Under the pieces are notes generated by a model that worked only from the letters and a program-made list of their open reading frames with translations, was not told the origin of the DNA and did no database searches. This document shows, in pieces, positions 1 through 12,045 of a stretch of 64,000 nucleotides of DNA (position 1 is its first letter; the number at the start of each line of letters is the position of its first letter). The DNA lies in assembly GCF_033958435.1 (NCBI RefSeq), contig NC_134158.1, positions 10,728,337-10,792,336 on the forward strand. The letters are read 5' to 3'. The position numbers were made by a program, and so were the translations under genes. Source of the stretch: Carettochelys insculpta (taxonomy: Eukaryota > Chordata > Testudines > Carettochelyidae).

Positions 1-89
1 GGCCGGGCCATCCCGCGGGGGGCTCGGGCCGGCCTTGTGCTGGCCAAACTGGCCTGGGGAATTGGGGGAGGGGCTGGGGACGGATCTCG

Positions 90-295
90 CCAGCAGGACT
101 CCTGCCCCCAGCCCTGCCGGTGCCCCCACTCCCGCCCCGCAGCCCCCCCAGCCCTGCCGGTGCCGCCACTCCCGCCCCGCAGCCCCCCCAGCCCTGCCGG
201 TTCCCCCCACTCCCGCCCCGCAGCCCCCACAGCCCTGCCGGTTCCCCCCACTCCCGCCCCACAGCCCCTGCCCGTGCTGGGAGGCAGCCAGTGAC
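90..295. repeat. C-rich minisatellite upstream of AGPAT1 start exon
   Basis: About five tandem copies of a roughly 40-base unit with the core CCCTGCCGG and CCCCACTCCCGCCCC. It ends just before the splice acceptor at 309-310, so it probably lies in an intron of the AGPAT1 5' untranslated region. Bases 1-89 hold nothing I can name. Confidence 0.8.
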
Positions 296-314
296 GGGGT
301 CTTCCCGCAGGGCC

Positions 315-3300
315 ATGGAGCTGTCGCTGGCCCAGTGGGCGCTGGCCCTGCTGCTGGTGGCTGTGGCCCTGCTCTACGAGTGCAGCGCCACCTTCAAGTA
401 CTTCTGCAAGATGGCCTTCTACAACGGCTGGATCCTGGCGCTGGCCGTGCTGGCCATCCCGCTGTGCGCCCTGCGGGGCCGCAACGTCGAGAACATGAGG
501 TGAGCCAGGCCTGGGGGCCGGGGAGGGAAGGGTGGGGCTGGCGCAGGGCCCCGGGGCTGCTGCCCCTCGGCTCTGCCCATTGGGACTGTGTCCCCCCCCC
601 CCAGGATCCTCCGCTTCATGCTGCACCACGTGAAGTACCTCTACGGCATCCGCATCGAGACGCGCGGGCTGGAGAACTTTCACCTGGCCGAGCCCTACGT
701 GGTCGTCTCCAACCACCAGAGCTCCCTCGACCTGCTGGGTGCGCCGGGGCGGGGCCTCAGGGCGGGGGCAGGGCTCTGGGCTTGTGGGGGTGGGGCTCTG
801 GGCTTGTGGGGGTGGGGCCTCGGGGCGGGGACGGGGCTCTGGGCTTGTGGGGGTGGGGCTCTGGGCTTGTGGGGGTGGGGCCTCGGGGCAGGGGCGGGGC
901 TCTGGGCTTGTGGGGTGGGGCCTCGGGGCGGGGGAAGGGCTCTGGGCTTGTGGGGGCAGGGCCTCGGGGCGGGGACAGGGCTCTGGGCTTGCGGGGGCAG
1001 GGCCTCGGGGCGGGGGCAGGGCTCTGGGCTTGTGGGGGTGGGGCCTCGGGGCGGGGGCAGGGCTCTGGGCTTGTGGGGGCAGGGCCTCGGGGCGGGGGCA
1101 GGGCTCTGGGCTTGCGGGGGCAGGGCGTTGGGACAGGGACGGGGCTCTGGGCTTGTGGGGGTGGGGCTCTGGGCTTGTGGGGTGGGGCCTCGGGGCAGGG
1201 GCGGGGCTCTGGGCTTGTGGGGGCGGGGCCTCGGGGCGGGGGAAGGGCTCTGGGCTTGTGGGGGCGGGGCCTCGGGGCGGGGGCAGGGCTCTGGGCTTGT
1301 GGGGGCAGGGCCTCGGGGCGGGGGCAGGGCTCTGGGCTTGTGGGGGCAGGGCCTCGGGGCGGGGACGGGGCTCTGGGCTTGTGGGGGCAGGGCCTCGGGG
1401 CGGGGGCAGGGCTCTGGGCTTGTGGGGGCAGGGCCTCGGGGCGGGGGCAGGGCTCTGGGCTTGCGGGGGCAGGGCGTTGGGACAGGGACGGGGCTCTGGG
1501 CTTGTGGGGGTGGGGCTCTGGGCTTGTGGGGGTGGGGCCTCGGGGCAGGGGCGGGGCTCTGGGCTTGTGGGGTGGGGCCTCGGGGCGGGGGAAGGGCTCT
1601 GGGCTTGTGGGGGCAGGGCCTCGGGGCGGGGGCAGGGCTCTGGGCTTGCGGGGGCAGGGCGTTGGGACAGGGACGGGGCTCTGGGCTTGTGGGGGTGGGG
1701 CTCTGGACTTGTGGGGTGGGGCCTCGGGGCAGGGGCGGGGCTCTGGGCTTGTGGGGCGGGGCCTCGGGGCAGGGGCGGGGCTCTGGGCTTGTGGGGCGGG
1801 GCCTCGGGGCAGGGGCAGGGCTCTGGGCTTGTGGGGGCGGGGCCTCGGGCAGGGGCGGGGCTCTGGACCAGCGGGGCGGGGCTCTGGACCAGCGGGACAG
1901 GGCATGCCTGGCTACTGTGGTGCCCGCTGAGCCCAGCAGGTGGCCCTGGGGAGTGGGGCTCCCCGGTTGTTAACCCCATGCTCCCCGCAGGGCAGTGGGT
2001 GGGGGCAGGATGGGTGAGCGGGTGAGAAGAGCAGGCTGGGGGCAGAGCTGGTGATCTGGCAGAGGGAGTGGGGTAGAGTCAGTGGGTGGGTGGAGCTAAT
2101 GGACAGGGTGGGGCCAATGGACAGGGCTGACAGGGGATTAGGGCGGGGCCTGTGGGCCAGTGGCTGGATCTGGAAGGGGATTAGGCTGGGGCTAGTGGGT
2201 GGATCTGACTGGTGGGCGGGGCTGGCAGGGGATTAGGGTGGGGGCTGTGGGTGGAGCTGACTGGTGGGCAGGGGGATTAGGGTGGGGGCTGTGGGTGGAG
2301 CTGACTGGTGGGCGGGGCTGGTGGATTAGGGTGGGGGCTGTGGGTGGAGCTGACTGGTGGGTGGGGGGATTAGGGTGGGGGCAGTGGGCCAGTGGGTGGA
2401 GCTGACTGGTGGGCAGGGCTGGCGGGGGATTAGGGTGGGGGCTGTGGGTGGAGCTGACTGGTGGGCGGGGCTGGCAGGGGATTAGGGTGGGGGCTGTGGG
2501 TGGAGCTGACTGGTGGGCGAGGCTGGTGGATTAGGGTGGGGGCTGTGGGTGGAGCTGACTGGTGGGCGGGGCTGGTGGTGGATTAGTGTGGGGGCTGTGG
2601 GTGGAGCTGACTGGTGGGCAGGGCTGGCAGGGGATTAGGGTGGGGGCTGTGGCCAGTGGGTGGAGCTGACTGGTGGGCCGGGGCTGGTGGTGGATTAGTG
2701 TGGGGGCTGTGGGTGGAGCTGACTGGTGGGCGGGGCTGGCAGGGGATTAGGGTGGGGGCTGTGGGTGGAGCTGACTGGTGGGCGGGGGGATTAGGGTGGG
2801 GGCAGTGGGCCAGTGGGTGGAGCTGACTGGTGGGCAGGGCTGGTGGGGGATTAGGGTGGGGGCTGTGGGTGGAGCTGACTGGTGGTCGGGGGGATTAGGG
2901 TGAGGCCTGTGGGCCTGACTGGTGGGCAGGTGCCCTGCATTAACCCAGGCTCCCCACAGGGATGATGGAGGTTCTGCCCGACCGCTGTGTGCCCATTGCC
3001 AAGAAGGAGCTGATGTACATGGGCACGGTGGGCCTGGCCTGCTGGCTCGGCGGCATCATTTTCATCAACCGGAAGAAGACGGACGACGCCATCGGCGTCA
3101 TGGCGGAGACGGCCCAGACCATGCTGCGCGACAACGTGGGGCGGGGGGCAGGCCGGGGGGGCTCCCTGGGAGTGTCCGTGGCTGGGCGGGGTGTGAGGGA
3201 GGGACCCGTGTGTTGTGGGTGGGGATGTGGGGGGCCTGGGATTGGAAGTTCCTGGGGGGCAGTGAAAGGCCTGGGATGGGGAGGGGTCCCTGGGGGATCC

Positions 3301-4437
3301 ATGGACAGGGCTGTGGGGTAGGTTCGGGGTCTCCCCAGGGCTGTGTGGCCCCACTCTCACCTTCTGCTCTCCGGCAGGTCCGGGTCTGGGTGTTTCCTGA
3401 AGGAACCAGGAATCACAACGGCTCCATGCTGCCCTTCAAGCGGGGTGCCTTCCACTTGGCTGTGCAGGCCCAGGTACGTGTGTCCCCCCCCCGGCACCCC
3501 CTCCCCCAGCTTCCCCCCTCCCACCAGTTGTGCAGGCCCAGGTACGTGTGTCCCCCCCTGGCACCCCCATCTCCAGCTGCCCCGCTCCTGCTGGCCGTGC
3601 AGGCCCAGGTACCTGTGGTCCCCCCCGGTACCCTCATCCGCCCCCTCCCACCGGCTGTGCAGGCCCAGGTTGTCCAGCTGCCCCCGGCCATGCAGGTGCA
3701 GGTAACCCCCCTGTGCAGCAAACGCCCTGGGTAGTGAATTCCCTGCAGAGCTGGCCAGTGTGCGACGGGTTTCCCTGGCTCCCGGCCCGTTGCACGATGC
3801 CTCGCACGGCCAGCTTTGCGTGCGACGTCGGGGCCACGTGCGAATGCTGAGCAGGGAGTCTCGGGGCACTAGACTGAGGCGGTGTCGGGGGCATTGGGTT
3901 CAGCCCCATCTCTCACCCCCTCCCGCCCCCCAGGTGCCCGTGATCCCCATCGTGATGTCCTCGTACCGGGACTTCTACAGCAAGAAGGAGAGGCGGTTCA
4001 CCACGGGTGAGCAGAGCTCCCTCACCCTGTGTGCGTGGGTGCAAGGGGCGAGGGAGCCCACGTGCGACACCCGCCTCCCTGGGGGCGCACGGGCGCTCTG
4101 GGTGGGACATAGGCGGGGGGCTGTAGGAGAGGGGAGGGGCGGGGGGACTGGGGGGGGTGTTCCCTGCCCCCCCTCATGCCCCCCCCCCCCCACAGGGCGC
4201 TGCCTGGTGCAGGTGCTGCCGCCTGTGCCCACGCGGGGGCTGGGCCCGGAGGCGGTGCCGGCGCTGACGGAGCGCGTGCGCCACATCATGCTCGAGGCCT
4301 TCGACAGCCTCTCGGCGGAGCTGAGCCCCGGCCGGGACCCCCTCGCCCGCCACTGGGGCGGAGCTGGCATGGAGGGGGCGGAGCCTGCATCGGTCACGCC
4401 CACAGGAGGGCAGCCGTGGATGGAGCAGACCAACTAA
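315..4437 (+). CDS. AGPAT1: AGPAT1, 1-acyl-sn-glycerol-3-phosphate acyltransferase alpha, complete coding region
   Basis: Six coding exons (315-499, 605-738, 2960-3135, 3378-3473, 3934-4006, 4196-4437) join in phase at GT/AG sites to give 301 residues. The enzyme transfers an acyl group from acyl-CoA to lysophosphatidic acid, making phosphatidic acid in the endoplasmic reticulum membrane. Hydrophobic segments lie near residues 5-22 and 35-55. The acyltransferase motifs are intact: NHQSSLD at residues 98-104, with the catalytic His and Asp, and EGTR at 173-176. The start was chosen because this ATG lies four bases inside an exon whose acceptor ends at 310, so the upstream 5' UTR is split. The central part is very close to mammalian AGPAT1; the tail after about residue 275 is divergent and slightly longer. 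As in the human class III region, EGFL8 is the next gene. Identification is firm. Confidence 0.95.
740..1905. repeat. G-rich minisatellite in AGPAT1 intron 2 (array 1)
   Basis: About 30 copies of a variable unit of roughly 20-40 bases with the cores GGGCTCTGGGCTTGTGGGGG and GGGGCCTCGGGGCGGGG. Guanine runs are on the transcribed strand's RNA copy. Long open frames run through it in several frames only because the repeats lack stop codons. Confidence 0.9.
2090..2930. repeat. Minisatellite in AGPAT1 intron 2 (array 2)
   Basis: Around 14-16 copies of a unit near 50-55 bases with the cores GGGATTAGGGTGGGGGCTGT and GGTGGAGCTGACTGGTGGGC. The unit is unrelated to array 1 in the same intron. GGATTAGGG resembles a telomere-like hexamer pair, but copies are single per unit, so it is not telomeric DNA. 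Confidence 0.9.
3455..3705 (+). repeat. Tandem duplication of the AGPAT1 exon 4 end and its splice donor
   Basis: The last bases of exon 4 (TGTGCAGGCCCAG) and its donor GTACGTGT recur at about 3532-3550, 3597-3611 and 3656-3669, separated by C-rich spacers. The first copy is the functional exon end, because it keeps frame with exon 5 at 3934. The downstream copies could act as decoy donors. Confidence 0.75.
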
Positions 4438-5590
4438 CCCAGCATTCGACACTCCCCTCCCAGCTTAGCCACTTGGTACCTCCCATTCCCACCCCCCAAC
4501 ATGGACTGATCCACTGTGACCTGACCTGCCATGTGGGGGGATGAGGAAATTAAACCTTGGACTGATCCACTTCAGTGACCTGAGTGGGGGAGGATTAAAT
4601 AATGGACTGATCCATTCCCGCCTGAACAAGGACTCATCCACTCCGATTTCCTGAGGGGGCAGAAGATCAAACAATGGACCGATCCACTCCAGTCTGACAT
4701 GGAATGATCCACCTAGCTTTTCCGGGAGGGGGAAGGTTAAGCAATGGACTGAACCACGCCAGTATGTTGCTGAGAGGAGGAACAGAAACTGTGGACTAAC
4801 CCATTCCTCCCATGGGGGGAGAGAAAAGATCTCATGGAGTCTTCCACTTCAGACTCCCCCAGGAAGAAAGTACACTGAGGGCCGTTCCACTTCAACCTCG
4901 AGGGGAGCGGAGAAAGCGCGCCACGGACCATTCTACTCCTGACACTTGGAGGGGGAGAGGAGCCACGGAATGTTCCACTCATGGCACCTGCTGGGGGAGA
5001 AGGGCGCCACGGACCGTTCCACTCCTGCCACCTGCTGGGGAGGAGGGCAGCTGGGGAGGAGGCTCCTTGCTCTCCCAGGCACAGTGAAAAAGAGGCCACG
5101 CCCGGGACATGGAGGGCGCCACGTTGCGGGGGAAGTGGAAACGGGAGAGACAAATCCCCCCTTCATTCATGCCCCACTGGAAGGCTCTTACTGGGAAGGG
5201 GCCCCGGCTCTGGATGGACCCTGGCCACGTGCCCCTGCCCCAGAGGCAGAGAGCCATGGGATGGGTCGGGGGAGTGACTTTCTCCAGGGGTGAGGGGTCT
5301 TTGGGGGAGGGCTTATGGGGTTTTCACATGGGAAGGTGCCTGGCTACTAACTGGCTGTTAGCAGAGGCCACACCCCTAGGCCGAGGGGGCCCATGATGTG
5401 TATTTATTAACTGTTTCTGTACCTGTAACGGGTGGGTTTGCCAGTTACTCCTCTCGCATCCCCTGCCCCAGGGTGGGACCTGGGGGGAGGGGAGTGTCCC
5501 CCCAGGGCCCTCCCCCCAAGTTTTACCCTCCCTGGGGTGGGGATCATGTGCCGCCATTGTTCCGCTTTTAATAAACACCATGGACCGTGG
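4438..5590 (+). other. AGPAT1: AGPAT1 3' untranslated region with internal repeats and poly(A) signal
   Basis: The stretch from the stop codon to the poly(A) signal AATAAA at 5570-5575 has no gene. From about 4500 to 5060 it carries degenerate tandem units of roughly 50-60 bases. Early units share TGGACTGATCCACT and later ones share CACGGACCATTCCACTCC-like cores. The repeats are probably transcribed as part of the 3' UTR. Confidence 0.75.
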
Positions 5591-5681
5591 CCGCCCCACA
5601 CGCCTCCCTGCCAGTGTCTGCAGGCAACACAGCAGCAGGGCCTGGGCCAGTAGCTCCTCCCTTGGATACAGGGGGTGGGGC

Positions 5682-6097
5682 TGTGATGGCGTTCAGGGGT
5701 CCCCCTGCACTGCACCCTGTCCGCTGGCAGGAGTGACTCTCACTCAGCAGGTACAACAGGAGGTTTATTAGGCAACAGATGCCCAGTTTCTCACAGAAGC
5801 GTCAGTACAGCAGCCAGAGACAGTCCTTCCAACCCGTCCTGGGGAGAGGAGCCCGAGGGGGGCCCCTCTGGGGTGCAGCTTTCCCCCTCCTCCGGCTGGC
5901 TCCCTCCAGCTCTCTCTTTCCCCAGCCTCTAACTGCCGCCCCCGATTCAAACCCAGCTTGGCTCCTCCCTCCTCTTTGTTCAGGCAGAGGTGTTACCTGC
6001 CAGTTGTAGCCCCAGGGTCATCCTTAGCCACTGGGAGCTGCTGCTTGCCTCAGACACGCAGCCTGACTCACACATGCACCCCCCCCACTCCATCACA
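5682..6097 (-). mobile_element. Solo LTR (family L, antisense to AGPAT1)
   Basis: On the plus strand it starts TGTGATGG and ends CATCACA, the terminal inverted repeat of this family. The 5-base direct repeat GGGGC lies at 5677-5681 and 6098-6102. Read on the minus strand (the sense strand, judged from the complete element at 57884-61923) it carries the poly(A) motif AATAAA. No internal element sequence adjoins it, so it is a recombined solo LTR. Confidence 0.9.
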
Positions 6098-6569
6098 GGG
6101 GCCTGGGCTGGGAGTTCCTCCCTGTGGGGCACACGCCTCCTGCCAGGGGCATGGCCACTTGTGACAGGGCAGTTGTGACATCATAGAGATGATGTCAGAG
6201 GGAGGTAGTGATGTCATGCTGCGGTTGGACCCGCCTGGGAAAAGGTAGCTAAGGTCACAGTTGGGGGGAGGAGCCTGCACTGAGAGGTGTGACATCACTC
6301 AGAATGGGTGATGTCATAGCTCGAGTTAAGGTTCCCCTGTACCTTGTGGAAGGGGTGGGGCTAACTGCCCGTATGCCAACATCTGCCTCCCAGACAGAGC
6401 CCCATGGCCCTGGTGAAGGGTATGGGCAGGGGCAGGGGGTGTGGGAGCAGGCTAATTCCTGCACCACCACCACCACCACCACCACCACCCCCGCTCTGGG
6501 TGGCAGGAAGAGGGGAGACTGCCCCAGGGAAACACCCAGCCCAGGCTGGAAAGCAGCCCATCTGTGAGA
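6098..6569. other. Intergenic spacer with five copies of TGACATCA/TGATGTCA and an (ACC)n run
   Basis: No gene is visible. One 8-base CRE-like word occurs five times, counting both strands, at 6176-6183, 6190-6197, 6209-6216, 6290-6297 and 6309-6316. A trinucleotide (CAC)n run lies at about 6462-6490. Confidence 0.7.
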
Positions 6570-7030
6570 GAACCCAGGAGTTCGGGCTCTCCCCCCCGAG
6601 AACCCAGGAATCTGGATTCTCCTTCTTCCCACTCCCCCCGCCAGAGAACCCAGGAGTCCGGGCTCTCCCCCACCTCTGAGAACCCAGGAGTCTGGGCTCT
6701 CCCCCTGCCCCCAGGGAACCCAGGAGTCTGGGCTCTTCCCCCCCACCCCCCAGAGAACCCAGGAGTCCGGGCTCTCCCCCACCTCTGAGAACCCAGGAGT
6801 CTGGGCTCTCCCCCTGCCCCCAGGGAACCCAGGAGTCCGGGCTCTTCTCTTCCCCTCCCCCCGCCCCCAGGGAACCCAGGAGTCTGGGCTCTCTCCCCCT
6901 CTGAGAACCCAGGAGTCCGGGCTCTTCTCTTCCCCTCCCTCCCCCCCCAGGGAACCCAGGAGTCCGGGCTCTTCTCTTCCCCTCCCTCCCCCCCCAGGGA
7001 ACCCAGGAGTCCGGGCTCTCCCCCCCCCCC
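6570..7030 (-). repeat. SINE-head minisatellite, reverse orientation
   Basis: About 12-13 copies of a short unit containing AACCCAGGAGTCYGGGCTCT. This is the reverse complement of the AGGACTCCTGGGTTCT core seen in arrays in EGFL8, C4 and CYP21. The array lies just downstream of EGFL8. Confidence 0.85.
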
Positions 7031-7077
7031 CCCGCCCCCAAGCAGCAGCCCAGCGGACGGAGGAATCCCATTAACTC

Positions 7078-7083
7078 TTTATT
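7078..7083 (-). promoter_or_regulatory. EGFL8: EGFL8 poly(A) signal
   Basis: AATAAA on the minus strand, 63 bases beyond the EGFL8 stop codon at 7146-7148, so the 3' UTR is very short. Confidence 0.8.
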
Positions 7084-7145
7084 CGGCGCCCAGCCGCGGC
7101 GTTGCCCTGGTTACAGGGGGCCCCCCCCCAGGCCCTGTGCGGGGG

Positions 7146-10256
<3,111 letters not shown>

Positions 10257-10976
10257 GCTGGGGGCTCCGACGCTGCTCCGACGGGGTGGGGGGGCCCTGT
10301 GGGAGAGAGGGGGGTCAGGAGCACGGTGCTCAGTCCTCTCCAGGCAGGGCAGCCCTGGGACCCTGGATGTGGGGACCCCCCCCCAACAGCTGGGGAGAGA
10401 ACCCAGGAGTCCTAGCACACATTGGAGGCAGGGGCACCCCACAACACATGGCACAACCCCCCCAAATCATCCCAGCCATCAGCTGTGTATCAGGGCACAG
10501 AGCCCCCACCTCATAGACCCCGTGCCCCATAGATTCAGCCCCAGCCACAGCCCCACCTGCTGTACTGCTCCTGGCCTGGCCACGGGATGGCCTGGTGGGC
10601 TGGAATCCCCCCTCCTGCAGGCGGCCCAGGGAATCCCCCCAGCTGAGGTAGCCCCCCCTTGTCACAGACCCGCCCCCCCTGGAGCCTGCACCCCCCCCCC
10701 AGCGCTCCATGGCATTTGGGCCCCCACGTCTGAGTCACCCCCCCCGGCGGCCAATGAGAAAGGGCCCATTGTGCCCCCCGCCCCCGCCCTGCCGCCTGTG
10801 CCCACGGGGGGTCGGTTGGCCAAGCTGGGGGGGCCCAGACAGTTCCCCTCCCCCCGCTGGCCAGAGACACACAATGGCCTTCTTCAGCGCTGACTCGGGG
10901 GCGAGATTTTCTGTCTGCGGCACGCGATTCCGGCCTTTGTCCTGCGGTGCCGGCTGGGCCGGGCCGGCCCAGCGCC
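10257..10976 (-). promoter_or_regulatory. EGFL8 upstream region, candidate promoter
   Basis: No coding exon is visible. A CCAAT box (10751-10755, plus strand) sits about 0.5 kb upstream of the EGFL8 start codon in C-rich DNA. The transcription start was not located, so the promoter call is weak. Confidence 0.35.
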
Positions 10977-11300
10977 CCCCGATGCTCACTGGCACCCCCC
11001 GGGGATACCCCCTTCTCCTGCCCTGCACCCCCGATCCTAACCAGCACCCCCCGGGGATACCCCCTTCTCCTGCCCTGCACCCCCCGATCCTAACCAGCAC
11101 CCCCCGGGGATACCCCCTTCTCCTGCCCTGCACCCCCGATCCTAACCAGCACCCCCCGGGGATACCCCCTTCTCCTGCACTGCACCCACTGATCCTAACC
11201 AGCACCCCCCGGGGATACCCCCTTCTCCTGCCCTGCACCCCCCGATGCTCACTGGCACCCCCCGGGGATACCCCCTTCTCCTGCCCTGCACCCCCCCGTG
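10977..11300. repeat. 52-base minisatellite upstream of EGFL8
   Basis: About six copies of a unit near 52 bases with CACCCCCCGGGGATACCCCC and TTCTCCTGCCCTGCACCCC. Copies are highly similar. Bases 11301-11510 hold only C-rich unique sequence. Confidence 0.9.
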
Positions 11301-11510
11301 GTGTCTCCTCCCTCCTGCCCCGCACCCCCCACCCGCGTGGTGCCCCCCGTTCAGCCCTTGCCGTTACCCTGCCCCAGCCCTTTCAGTGGTGGCACAGGGC
11401 CCTCGGCCCTCACCCCGTGTCTCCCCACGCAGGCGTTTGAGTTCCCCTCTCCGGCCCCCTGGAGGAAATGGGGCCCTGGGGGTCACAGGGTTCCCTGCAG
11501 GAGGGGTGCA

Positions 11511-12037
11511 CTGGGGGGCTCGGCCGGCGCAGGAACCAGCCCAGCAGCCTGGCCGACTGCGCGTGGGCGGCACAGCCGGGCCGGCCAGCGGGAGGAGAAG
11601 GGGCGCAGAGAGGCCCCGGGGACCTGCCCGGCGGCTCCAGCCGAGGGGACCAAAGGCCGCAGGCGAGGAGCAGAGAAGAGCCAGGACCGCACGTGACTCC
11701 CCCGGGGGAGAGAATCCCCCAGCCCGGTCGCATCTCTGCCCCTTCCAGCCCAAGCTGAGCTGGGGCTCCCCGGCGTGGGGCTGCAGCCAGGTCGGGGGAG
11801 CGAGCGGTGCCCTGGGGGACGTGCTGCCCCCGAGCCCACCGCACGGCCAGGCCTTCCCTCCCTGTGCTGCCGGGGCAGCAGCCTCTAGCTCGGGTACGCA
11901 AGCGTGGCTGGCCTGAGCCAGGGCCAAGCGCAGAACCAGACCTCGCCGAGCCTGGCGGGCTGCTGGCTCCGGGGGCACTCGCCAGGACCCCCCGCTGAGC
12001 TCGGGGGCGGGGGGAGCTTGCCCGGGGGGGCATCAGG
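11511..12037 (-). repeat. 0.52-kb repeat, copy A of an inverted pair
   Basis: This stretch read on the minus strand matches 52758-53277 on the plus strand almost base for base, with a small insertion near 11550-11570. Both boundaries are abrupt (CCTGATGCCCC at one end, CCCCCCAG at the other). No conserved protein is seen in it. Its internal end lies next to the gypsy remnant. Confidence 0.9.
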
Positions 12038-12045
12038 TACGGCCG

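Noticed and set aside
35..2025. Several Gly/Leu/Trp-rich frames of 380-630 codons in AGPAT1 intron 2
   Set aside because: They are minisatellite translations lying between well-defined AGPAT1 exons.
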